Positions 20,624 through 31,560 of a DNA stretch of 64,000 bases are shown here, one piece after another. The first letter of the stretch is position 1; every line of letters begins with the position of its first letter. The DNA lies in contig CM075350.1 of assembly GCA_037693485.1 (NCBI GenBank), positions 125,052,001-125,116,000 of the forward strand, written 5' to 3'. Below the pieces are notes generated by a model. That model searched no databases. It had not been told where the DNA came from and worked only from the letters and a program-made list of their open reading frames with translations. The stretch is from Kitagawia praeruptora. Taxonomy: Eukaryota > Streptophyta > Magnoliopsida > Apiales > Apiaceae. Both the position numbers and the translations under genes were made by a program.

Positions 20624-23600
20624 TGATATGGGCTAAAAGTAAGCCCTAAAGACACATTTAATGTGGCATTAATTAGACCTAGAATGGTCCAAACGTGGGG
20701 CCCACCAGATAGGCCCAAACCCTATTTATAATATTAATTTCGTAATTAATGTTAGGGGTAATAAACAGCTCAGCAAATAAGAGTCAAACAAGGATATAAC
20801 TCTTGCCTGACTTAGCCTCCAAGGCACATACTTCAACATGGAAACTGATTCATACATGGAAGGAGACTAGAACCTTCTTCTAGTCGGTGACTTGCCTACC
20901 AAGTCACCTAACCCTACTACGATTTTAGGGCTTCTCAGCCTATATAAAGGGTCTGATCCCTCATTCTTAGAACTACGTTTGTGGCTTGATTCTCAATACG
21001 AGATACGTAGGCACTCTGTGAGGACCGATCAGTCTCGAACACGGAAACAGCCATTAAAGCAAGAAGCTCCCGAACCCTAGCATTAATTGTGTTGTTGGAG
21101 GAATTTCGTAACAACACGAAATCGGAGGGATGCTGGAATAATAAAGCGAAATTATGTATGAATATGACTGTTTTAGGGGATTAGGGTTTATGAAAAAAGA
21201 GGGGGCTGGACTTGGCAGGTGTCTCGATTTGTCTCGTGTATCGGATCCCATATCGTACCAAGATGCCTGCGTACCTATATGTTTATATAGGATCAAGCCC
21301 CACGCAGTTCTGTGAATTAATTGGGCTTATCCCGAGAGACTTAAGGGATAAGTTACATTAATGTAGGTAATAATTGATTTTATCTGATTTAATCTTATCG
21401 TTGTGATATCTTCCTGATTTGAAGAGTATCGTTTGGAGATATTTTCTGTAATTGATTGATTAAGATTGATTCTTTCCTCATTTCTGAGAGAGGATAAAAC
21501 TTAGCGGTTAAGATATAATTATTAATCTGAATTAATAATTAATAAATATTAGAAATTTGGGAGATAATTAGACATGCCAAAATATGGCATAACAACTAGC
21601 CCCCAGTTCTTCAATGTAGCTTGCTGCAGTGGAGAACTAAACATTCTTCAAGCTTCCAAATTTCTTCAATCGCTGAAAAAACTGAAAACAGATGATTAGA
21701 AAAATACTAGAGCACCATTGTGCTCGTTAGGCGTATGCGGATGCAAGTGTGATAGCATGCGATGACCACTATAAGATATACGTTTGCCAAGGTTTTCAAA
21801 TGTGCGAGCATAAATAATATTTTTGAAATCCTTTGCGATCCTTATTGTCTAGTTAGGACCTTGGCGTTTGTATATATCCCGAATTGGCATACACGCTTTT
21901 CAAGTGTCTGATGCAACCACATAAGGATGTGTCTGGCGAGGTCTTCACTAAGAGCTTTAGATGTAATTCTGGCGAACTTTCTGGTGAACTTTGCACGCGC
22001 GCTGGCTGTGCATGTCTGAAAGATATTTTGCATAGGGATGCCTTCCCACCCATGCGACCTTGAGCTCAAGATCTGGTCATGGGTCTTCAATAATAATAGT
22101 TTGCATAGGGATGCCTCCACCCATTCGATATAGCGATATCTCATGGGCCTTCAATAATCCAGATGGTGCTGCACTTTACTAAGCATGTAGCATTGCGAGA
22201 TTTATAGCTTGTCTAGGCTACCCTACTTGGCAACTTAGTTCGCAAGTTTGAAAATATTTTTGACATATATGTACTATCGCGACGATATATGAAAAATCTT
22301 TTGCAAATCCAAACGCAATAATAAATATGCTCTTTTAAGAATGTCGCGATATTTATTTTTTTCGAAAATAATGTCCTTTTTTGTAGAAAATCTTTTACAA
22401 ATAATGCGTCTCGCATATATAATTTTTTTTTCTAAGCATGCAGCTCGTACGAGATTGTAAAAAATCCGCAATCAATCCATCGAAAGAAATATCCATAATT
22501 CATCGGCAAGTCATCAACATAAATATCTCGTACGATATTTTTTAAATCGTAATAATTTTACAAGCATAAAAATAGGTAGCTCGCACGAATTTTTAAATAA
22601 TAAATATTTTTTTAAAAAAAATATTAAAAAACAAAACTATGCATGCATGACATAATAATATCAAATTTCCGAAAAATTAAGATAAGTATGAAAGCTTATC
22701 TTTAATTTTCGCGATGCCGCCTGGTTAATGCAATTCCAAGCGCTTCAATTTTTTTTTCCTGCCACCAGGCTTCTTTACTGTAGCTGCTGCTTTCGTTGCC
22801 TTTTCTTTCTTCATCTTTTTTCTTTTTCCGTTGCTTATTCCTGCTCACCAATTTGTAATCTCTTGCCTATTGTTGCTTTTTTGTTGAAGGCACGTGTTTC
22901 TCCTGTTATTTATGCGCGTTCATCATCTTTTTTTTTTTTATTACTCCTCCACCGCTGCTTTGACCTGCGCCCCTGGCCTTTGTTTCATTTTTTTTTTTAA
23001 CCCGACCATCAAGATTGAGCCCGTTTGATTGATAAAAACCCAAAATCCTGTTTAGTATTCGTTTGTCCTCCACAAACGAAAAATTATCCCCTCCTTCTAG
23101 CGCCAAATGTTGTTGGAGGAATTTCGTAACAACACGAAATCGGAGGGATGCTGGAATAATAAAGCGAAATTATGTATGAATATGACTGTTTTAGGGGATT
23201 AGGGTTTATGAAAAAAGAGGGGGCTGGACTTGGCAGGTGTCTCGATTTGTCTCGTGTATCGGATCCCATATCGTACCAAGATGCCTGCGTACCTATATGT
23301 TTATATAGGATCAAGCCCCACGCAGTTCTGTGAATTAATTGGGCTTATCCCGAGAGACTTAAGGGATAAGTTACATTAATGTAGGTAATAATTGATTTTA
23401 TCTGATTTAATCTTATCGTTGTGATATCTTCCTGATTTGAAGAGTATCGTTTGGAGATATTTTCTGTAATTGATTGATTAAGATTGATTCTTTCCTCATT
23501 TCTGAGAGAGGATAAAACTTAGCGGTTAAGATATAATTATTAATCTGAATTAATAATTAATAAATATTAGAAATTTGGGAGATAATTAGACATGCCAAAA

Positions 23601-23649
23601 TATGGCATAACAAATTGCAAATTCGTGACCTAGATTTTAATCCACAACA
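20624..23649 (+). repeat. 3' LTR of the Tat element, split by a nested element
   Basis: Left part 20624-21089, right part 23618-23649; together 498 bp, equal to the 5' LTR. The break lies after ATTAATTG. The 5-bp duplication AATTG (21085-21089 and 23613-23617) marks the nested insertion. TATA box TATATAAAG at 20941-20949. Confidence 0.92.
21090..23612 (-). mobile_element. Nested non-autonomous LTR retrotransposon (LARD/TRIM-like), minus orientation
   Basis: 2523 bp: LTRs at 21090-21594 and 23108-23612 (505 bp each, apparently identical) flank a 1513-bp interior with no gag or pol. Orientation is minus. Read that way, the LTR starts TGTTATGCCA and ends CCAACAACA; the primer site TGGCGCTAGAAGGAGGGG follows at 23105-23088; a purine tract AACTGGGGGCTAGT precedes the other LTR. 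TATA CTATATAAAC lies at 21290-21281 and 23308-23299. A perfect 5-bp target duplication AATTG flanks it. Movement must have relied on enzymes of another element. Open frames inside are short and unlike known proteins. Confidence 0.9.
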
Positions 23650-23994
23650 CCACGTTAATTTTTTTTAAAGATACGATAAAAGTTGCATATGAGATCGTTA
23701 GGTTAAAAATAGTTAGATATTGCAACAATTGCATTTCAAGTTTTGCACCTTACTTTTTGGAAAAAAAATTATTAAATGGATTTTTAAAAAAAAAATTACA
23801 TGGATTTCAAAAAAAATCCTAATATTTATTTGTGAGTTGGTTAAATGTTAATTGAACTGAAATTTATATAGTTTATCATCTCGAAAAAGGTTGGTATCCC
23901 TGAGAATTCAATTTATTTACTATCTGTTTGTATCATGTCAGATAAAAGCATAGTTTCAATTTTTATAGAATAAAATAGCATGTTCAATTAATTT

Positions 23995-24275
23995 TTATTT
24001 GAATGTACTACAGATTATAGAATAGCATGGTGAATAGCTGTTGATTTGCATGAGGTCTCCATACAAACTTTAGGACGGTAATGTCCGCCTACCAAAGCCA
24101 ACAAAACACACGATGAAGATGCTGCAGTTGAGTAAAGGTGAAATCAGCTAAAGAAGCCATTCATAGTTAAATTACAATCTCAAAATCCTTTCTCCATCAC
24201 AAACATCATATTTTGGTGTTGCACGGACTACTTTTTATACATGAGATTGTGCTAAAAATGTGGAAAAAAAAGCCT
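23995..24275 (+). repeat. Dispersed repeat, copy 2
   Basis: Collinear with 4315-4610, including the blocks ATAGAATAGCATG, GTTGATTTGCATGA, ACACACGATGAAG and CTTTTTATACATGAGATTGTG. The copies are diverged by many substitutions and small indels. Confidence 0.55.
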
Positions 24276-24513
24276 TGTTCTAAAAATCCCGATTTAACCG
24301 ATTAATTCTCTGTAAGGTAGTCAATCGATTCGATTTTTGAAATCCGATTAATTCTATGAATTTATTTAAAATGATATGTTTAACTGTAAATTAGACTAAT
24401 ATATTAAATATTATTATAATATCTGATTAATCCTTCTGATTAATCCTCAATTACCCGATTTATCTTAAATCGGTAGCTCAACCGATTTATACCGATTACC
24501 GATTTTTATAACC
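24268..24513. mobile_element. Small MITE rich in CCGATT words
   Basis: Left end TTGTTCTAAAAATCCCGATT and right end CCGATTTTTATAACCA are inverted relatives. Flanks share TGGAAAAAA, a possible target duplication blurred by the A-run. Interior is made of CGATTAAT/ACCGATT words. A similar unit is at 58478-58660. Confidence 0.4.
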
Positions 24514-25406
24514 ATGGAAAAAAGAACCAGAATGAAAACCAATGTGCTAGGAAGCCTCTGGTAGAAACGGACAAGATAAATGAAATATGAATCTACTTAA
24601 AAATTTTAATTTTTCTAAGTTTCGAAACAGCTAATACTTCGTATCAAACTCTGAATGGATGGCATAGTCATTTTTTAAAAACACTTCAGATTACAAGCCA
24701 CTATGAAATAAAAAATATTTATAATTTTCCCGAAAAAAATTATACAAAAATTTTAGAAATCCAACGGAAGCATGGTCCACCGCTGCTAATGAGAAGGGAA
24801 TGCGAGGATACAAACTTGTTACTGGTGGGCCTGATCTATTTAACGTTTTTGTCCATGTTTATTTATTAGGCTTTAGAGCTTAGTCCTTGAAAAATTGGGC
24901 CACCAGTCTATAGCACAGCTAAATGATATAATTCAGACCTTGACATAGAAAAATAATCCATGACTTCGAACTAAGATGGGCTACGATCGAAAAGCCCACT
25001 ATACAACTGTCACAAGGTCAGAGGTCCTGATTTGGTCCAAAACAGATTCAATTATTCAAATGTTATTTTACAATTTACAAATGGTAGTTGGATATAGTAC
25101 AAGGAACAAAAATCCCACGTAAAACGATATTTTCGATTTTGGACATCTTAAGAATCATTGGCAGGAATTTTGTTCTCCTGAATGTTTAACTTCACTCAGA
25201 AGATTTTTATATATATGATCCACACGTCATAGAGATGCACAAAACGTCCTTCGGGACTAAACTTTGATATGATACTAAAAATTAGATAGAGATGCACAAA
25301 AAAATTCAGTAAACTAGAAAGTGAACAAAAATTGAAGGTTTGGTTCTACAAACAACAGTTACAGATTAAAAGAAAACTAGAAAAGACATTTAAGAAATAG
25401 TTTGGT

Positions 25407-25973
25407 TTAAGACTTTGAGTGACTACTAGATGGGGGGTATTTCTGCGCGTTTTTGAGAATCTTGGAGAGGGCAGCTTTGCCAAGATCAAGGCCACAAACA
25501 TCAGCAAGCTGGACTAGGTAGAGCAAAACATCAGAAAGTTCTTCCTCTAGGTGTTCCTTATCATCAGAACTCCAGTTTGGTAGCCCCCTTTCTACCTCCC
25601 CTTTCCACTGAAATATCTCCGACAGCTCTCCCACCTCGCCAACCTACAACACATCATATTGTACAACACATTATATACGAAATATGCATACGCATACCTT
25701 ATTATGTGTACAGATGAGATGATCCGTACGCACCCAGCTTGTGTGTATGTAACAAAGAGCAAATAGAAAATAGAGTAATCATGCACTACGTGGAACTAGC
25801 TTGATCAGAATGCTTACAAGGGCTAGGAGGAGATTTCTGGGACTGTGATATTGCTCCCAATCCCTGACTCTAGCAAATTCAGCAAGCCTGTCCCTGAGTT
25901 CTTGAAGTGAAACATCCTTAACTATCTTAGAGTGCTCTTGGGACTTGTCCATTTCCCTTTGATTGTGAGCCAA
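25407..25973 (-). CDS. DCTPP1: dCTP pyrophosphatase 1-like (MazG-type NTP pyrophosphatase, 130 aa)
   Basis: Two exons: 25973-25818 and 25643-25407, joined at CTT|GTAAGC and TGTAG|GTTGGC in phase. The protein cleaves dCTP and modified dCTP to dCMP plus pyrophosphate, cleaning the DNA precursor pool. Visible family features: FARVRDWEQYHSPRNLLLAL, then after the splice VGEVGELSEIFQW (the first metal-binding ExxE pair) and LEEELSDVLLYLVQLA (the second, ExxD). These match human DCTPP1 order. Length is typical for a single MazG domain, with no targeting peptide visible. A second ATG lies seven codons downstream (25952) and could also be used. The intron interrupts the domain just before the ExxE motif. 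The 25592-25786 open frame is intron read-through. Confidence 0.88.
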
Positions 25974-27578
25974 CTACATGCATCTATTTAAAGACGAATG
26001 TTTTGCGTAGGATGAGAGTTATGTGAGGTGAGATAGGTATTGGTATCTTCCAACTAAAATTCATGGTTAGTGGAGGGACCTTGAAAACAATTTTCACGTG
26101 AGGTTTGGCAAAGATGTTTCCATCTTTCCATCCATGACTTGATATCACTTACTTTCCGCTTTCGAATTTTCAAGCTACTTACAAAATCTGCTATCTGCAA
26201 TTGGTCCTTTTAACATCAACTTTGTTATATAGTGCATTTCACCTCGGACACTAGCCCTTGCATAATCTTTATCCTAGCATAATCTTTACATAATCTTGTA
26301 AGGTATGTCTCTATCCTTGCATAAGCTTTACATGTTCGAGACACTAGCAGTAGCCCTTACTTTCCACCTGCTAAGCTTTATGTGTATTCAGTTCAAGCTT
26401 GTTAGAAAGTACACATTTCACCATGGATAAAACAGTATAATCGACAAATAAGCATCATTAACTTCTTATCCTCTGCGCAACATATCCTGTATATTGCGGT
26501 CTGATATGTCAAAAATTGAAACTGACAACAAATTATATCCACATACCAGATCACAATCCAACTGTGTACGGTTGCTTATGTAGACACCAGTGCCTAAAGA
26601 TTTTATGCACCAAGGCAAGTTCAAGCTATCATCTTCCCCAACCATCCCACAAGTTGATACAGATGGATCCAACCATGAACATATCAGGCCAATAAGAAGT
26701 TCTGTTTTGCGTTTTATGGCCTGCATTTCTACTTATGACAATCATGGGAAAGATGTTTTGCAACCAAAATCAGTCACTAGTCTCATAAAATTGAAGGGAC
26801 ACTTTACTGAGCTAGTTTTTGCACATTTTCTTAAATAACTTGCTGAAAAATTAGGCTCCCAATCTCTTACTTTCAGTGTTTGCTTCAACCACTAGCTGAT
26901 GCTACCTACTGTACATCTTCTTAGCTATAAAGATGTTTGTGGAAGGCCTAATCCCTTTGAATTTATATCAAATCAAATTAATCTAAACAGCTGAAAATAA
27001 ACAGCAATTTTGGAGGCCATAAAGAAAATACCATAATTTGATCAGACTTTATACAAAAATTAACATACCAATATAATAGTTCATGTCTTTCCTATGTGAA
27101 TTTAGTTATGCTCGGATTTGGCGAAAAAGAGGGACTTTGACAGCTTGAAACTCGACAAATTATAAAAAGAAACAAAATAAAGTGCGAGAAAAAGATTCCA
27201 CAATAACCCAATTACCCACACATGGCTTACTTGATTTTTTAATATACGGCAGATAAAGGGGAGTTCATTCTAGTAAAATAATAAATTCTCAAATAAATCA
27301 GAACATCAAAATATAAATGCATACTTTAGTTGTACACATAACAACTTCAGAAATGAATGACTAACACCTAACAACTGATTAACCAAAAGAGCAAAGAACA
27401 TCTTGCAAAATTTTCCAAAGCATGTAAAGTTTAATCCTTCCTAAAAAAATCCACCTTCATTTTCCAGGTCATCACATCATTCATCTATGCATAAAAATCA
27501 TATCTGACAGCAGACGGATCATTATTAATTACCAACTATAAAAACGAGAACTCTAAATTGTACACCATTCACATACAT
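25974..27578. other. Intergenic DNA between the pyrophosphatase and BED/hAT genes
   Basis: Contains the promoter of the pyrophosphatase gene at the left and the 3' UTR of the BED/hAT gene at the right. The open frames at 26466-26838 resemble nothing I know. No repeat ends were identified. Confidence 0.45.
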
Positions 27579-30500
27579 TTATAAATTCCTTTTGTTGCAG
27601 TTTGCACTATAATCATCAACATCAACATCGCCGTCATTTTCGTCTTCGTCTTGGGCTTCGTCTTCATCTTCATCTTCAGCATCTAAAGTACTTGCCACAA
27701 GCTGAGTTCCACTCGAACAAGTAGCTATAAAAGAAAGTAAAATATTTAATGAACAATCAATAATTACCTAGTACGCTTAATGATCACAAACATCTGAGTA
27801 TATGTCATACCTTTGACTTCATCCTGCAACCAATTTTGTGTACACATCAACGCCTCTGTAATAGTGTGGTTTAACCGACTACGATGTGAACTAAGCATCC
27901 TATCGTTACCAGAAGTAGATTTTGAAGCAGAGATGGATGCAGGAATAGCCAATATGTCCAAAGCAATCTTTTGCAACGCCGGAAATTTCAATCCATTTGC
28001 TTTCCACCAATTCAAGATATCGAAGTTTGCAGTTCTTGGCAATATACATTCTTCCAAGTATAAATCCATTTCTGATCTGGAAGGCACCTGACTTGCCACA
28101 AATAAATCAAAATCAATAAGTGTGTCCTCCTCACTACAGTCCGTTGACGCCAAAGAACTAGCAGAAGATGCTCCTAGATTATGATTTGGCCTACCCTTCG
28201 ATTGGTAATTACCTTGCAATGCATAGCAATCATCACGGACTCTGTTTACATGAATCATAGCTTCCTCACCATAAATAGTGTTGAAAAAATACTCGATAAG
28301 CTTCAACTTATATCTAGGATCGAAGACACATGCTATCCCTATTATACGCTGACACAAACTCCAATACTTCTCATATTTATCCATGGTTTGTGATGCTATC
28401 ACCTGAACAATCTCAAGTGGACTGTTCAACCATTTTGATATAGCAATTTTGATCTCGCAAATTTTCGGAAAGTAGCAATTTAAAGTGTAATTAGTAGTCC
28501 CGCAAAAGGATTCTGTGATATTATAAAATGGTTGCAAATTCCCACAAATTTCTTTCAGCAACATCCAATCATGGTCGCTTGGCAAACTTTTATGGCATGT
28601 TTCTTCTGGCTGTAAATAAAAGAAAACATCTTTATAAAGCAGAGCTGTTTGAAGCATCAGCAAGGTTGACTTCCAACAGGTACCACTATCAAGACAAAGC
28701 TTCTTAGTGTATGGAACACACAATTGATGGCATGCTTCCTCAAATTTATACATTCTTTGTACTGAAACAGTCCAGTACATAACTTCAGTCCGCACGTTCT
28801 CTATTGCTTCACTTATAACTTCCAAAACATCTTTCGCAATCTTATTTAAAATGCTCCCAAAAGAACAATTATGAAGTACATCCCCATCTAACAGGAGTGA
28901 ACTTGCATCAAGCTTGTCAAGAAAGTTAAAAGATGTTGGATCATTTTTAGCATCATCAACCATTATTGTAGATAACTTCCTATCAAGACCTAATTCCAGC
29001 AATGCATCCATAAGATATTCAGTAAGGACCTCCGCATCATGTGGATCGGGAATATACATAAACCTGAAAGAAAAAATTAGACATAATTATTTAGTGTACC
29101 AACCCAGATTTATTATATATTCTAAAAGGCGGTAAAATAAGACATGAAAATGTAGATGAAAAATTTTAATTGTTGATTATCAGAAACCACAGAAATTTAG
29201 TAGAACATGCCTCAGAAGTCGACTTCGTGATACCCATGCTTCATCAATATAATGAGCAGTAATAGCCATGTAACTTTTTTTGGTTGGTTTAGATGTCCAT
29301 ATATTGGTGGTGATAGCAACTCGGCAATCCAATTTCTCCAAAAAACAAATTATTTTGTCTTTCTCAGAATCATATATGTTCAGAATGTCCTTCTTGATTG
29401 TATTACTAGTAACCATCTTAAACATTGGCTGAAGACCCCTGATAAATTTTTGTAATCCGTAATGATTCAGAATGTTGAGAGGATATCCATGTAAGATAAT
29501 AGCATTGACGATATCCCTTCTGGAGACTTCTTGATCGAAGGTACAATTATGGGGCTCGACTTTCTGTTGCACAATTCCTTTATTGATTTCTCTTGGTTGT
29601 TGTCTAGTGTCAATAGTTTTCAGTCTTTTGCAACGTTGCATATGGCTAAGCAAGTGCCGCGTCCCATACCCGCTACCTGCTGTGAGTTTTGAAGTGCAAG
29701 TATTGCATATAGCATAGTGTCGACCATCTATTACTTTTCTTTCGAATGCAGTCCAGACAATTGATGTCCTTTTACTGCCATGTGATGGTCCACTTGGAGT
29801 TGAATAAGATGGGGAATCTGAAGGCACTGCCACCTGAGTCGGGGTTCTGCCCCAGACTATTGACCCCTGTTTACCAGCATGTGATGCTCCACTTGGAGTT
29901 GAATAAGTAGATGGACTGGAAGGCGCCACTACTTGAGTAGGAGTTTTGCTACTCGATCCGAATACCACAGGAACTATTATACATTAAAAAAAATGAGAAA
30001 ATATAAGGCTATTTGTTGACAAGTATGTGCCAAGATGAAGTTATAGCTAGCTCTTCAAACTCTGAAATTTTAGCCTACATTATAACCAATGGGGTCTACA
30101 GTACTGAGTCTTACCAGACAGTAAGAGAATTAGAGTTTCTGACAGAATTTTATTATGTTATATGTCATTATAATTACCATAAGATAGTTGCGGTGCTCTT
30201 GATTGGAGGCTGCCAAGTGTTGGATTACTTTTGATGCCTGGGTGACTTGCCCCACACATTGGACTAGGCCTCCGTATGAGTGGCTTTAGACTTAGACTTG
30301 AAGGTGAGACCTGATTAGATGGATACGAATATAGCTTTGGACTTACACTCGAGGTCAGATTTGACACTTGATCTATTATTGGTGCTGGACTCGCAATATG
30401 ACGAGGTTCTGGCAATGGACTTGGACTGGAAGAGTGAAATTCATGAGCTGAACATGAAACCGATCTGGAACTTTGACTGGTGGCAAAATTTGAATCCAGC

Positions 30501-30931
30501 CATGAATTTGGACATAGAGAAGAAGATACCTATTACAAGAGACCACATGTCATAGCATGAACTATTAGGTAGGAAAAGAACACTTAACTTCTAAATGAAC
30601 ACTACATAAGAATCCCTAGTAAATGCTGATTTATATCCTAATTCCTAAATGACAAATTCCAATAAAAAAATCGTATAAACAGTAAAAAAACAGCTTGTTG
30701 CGTACTCCAAACCTAGGGAAAACATAAATTTCACACTACTCCATTCCATAATCAAGCCAAAGTTGACAATAAGGCAATAAGATGACAAAATTGGAAATTA
30801 AGCAGTCAATCCGAAGCTAAAAAACTCGCACAACTTATCACCTGTGCAGGTAATGAAAGTACCACCTTCGTCTCATCTAACATAGCTCCCTCATCTTTGA
30901 TAGTCGTATGTTTAATCCCTTCTTCACCCAT
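27579..30931 (-). CDS. BED zinc-finger / hAT transposase-derived protein (867 aa)
   Basis: Five coding exons inferred from splice signals: 30931-30842, 30529-30178, 29973-29211, 29063-27811, 27724-27579; the lengths sum to 868 codons in frame. Exon 1 begins MGEEGIKHTTIK. Exon 2 is Ser/Pro-rich. Exon 3 has a BED finger (FERKVIDGRHYAICNTC...GTRHLLSHMQRC) and the start of the hAT catalytic region (TTNIWTSKPTKKSYMAITAH). Exon 4 continues it (DPHDAEVL, VFDPRYKLKLIEYFF) to the hAT dimerisation region (SEMDLYLEE, FDILNWWKANGLKFPALQKIA, RSRLNHTITEALMC). Exon 5 is an acidic tail. The region usually reading RCxAHxxNL and the C-terminal ASESAFS motif are altered here (HNCSFGSILN; ASKSTSGNDR), so transposition activity is unlikely. 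The exon 3 donor is AG|GCATGT, a GC-AG intron. Probably a domesticated gene of the RICESLEEPER type; a decayed transposon is the alternative. Confidence 0.7.
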
Positions 30932-31356
30932 ATCTGCAAGCATTAGGGCACATTGTTTCAATCACCCCCAATTGGAAACTTATTCGAATCAAAATGGTGG
31001 CAAGAAGTAATAATAATTAATGCATAGTGAATCATTAATACTAGTACTTAAAAATACTTTCCTTTAACAAAATCAAGAATGGTGCTAACATATAAATACC
31101 CATGATCAATTAAACCACATTAACATTTCATAACAGCAACATAATTAGAAAAAAATGAACAACATCAAATTGCATCTATTAATGATTTACCCTCATTAAT
31201 TCAAACCCCAACTAATAAATTATTACTCTCTTCAATCCTAGCTAAAATTCTAAGCATTTCAATCTACTTGATGTGCCTTACAATTATTACTTAACATTTA
31301 CGGAGTATAAATGTAGAACAAAGTTTAAATTCACATCTTTATTAAACACATACATA

Positions 31357-31560
31357 TATGAGAGGGAGAGAGAGAAGGGGGGGGGGGGGAGAGAGAGAGG
31401 GGGGGGGGGTGTTGCTCACCTATGAAAATTGGAGAGATTGCAGAACGAAGGGGGGGCAAGTAATCAGCTTTCCTCGATTTGAAATAGAGCAAATTATGTG
31501 TGTATATAGTCAAGGTTTGATCTTTTAAATTTTGAGCTTCCAGACAGGAAGCTATGAACA
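31357..31560 (-). promoter_or_regulatory. 5' UTR leader and G/A-rich tract of the BED/hAT gene
   Basis: A leader exon ends at 31420 with the donor CATAG|GTGAGC. Just inside the intron lies C-rich minus-strand sequence: on the + strand a G13 run at 31377-31389, a (GA)n run, then a G11 run at 31399-31409. An acceptor CTTGCAG at about 30934-30936 leads to the ATG at 30931. The transcription start is not defined. Confidence 0.45.

Larger units (their letters stand above)
9868..23649 (+). mobile_element. Complete Ty3/Gypsy LTR retrotransposon, Tat lineage
   Basis: A perfect 5-bp target duplication CCACG flanks the element (9863-9867 and 23650-23654). The LTRs start TGATATGGGC and end CCACAACA. 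Order: 5' LTR, a primer site resembling the tRNA-Asp type, one gag-pol frame, a spliced antisense gene, minisatellites, a polypurine tract and a 3' LTR. The second, archaeal-type RNase H after the usual RNase H, and the extra gene between pol and the 3' LTR, are hallmarks of Tat (Retand/Grande/Ogre-like) elements. The 3' LTR is interrupted by a nested LTR element. Without that nest and its 5-bp target duplication the element is about 11.25 kb. The open gag-pol frame and LTRs differing at only six sites indicate a young element. Confidence 0.93.
23655..25406. other. Intergenic DNA with repeat debris
   Basis: No gene seen. Holds copy 2 of the dispersed repeat (23995-24275) and a probable MITE (24268-24513). 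The rest is AT-rich and includes the 3' flank of the dCTP pyrophosphatase gene. Confidence 0.5.

Noticed and set aside
26466..26838. Open frames on both strands at 26466-26726 (-) and 26590-26838 (+)
   Set aside because: No recognisable protein features, mutually overlapping, and no splice or promoter context.
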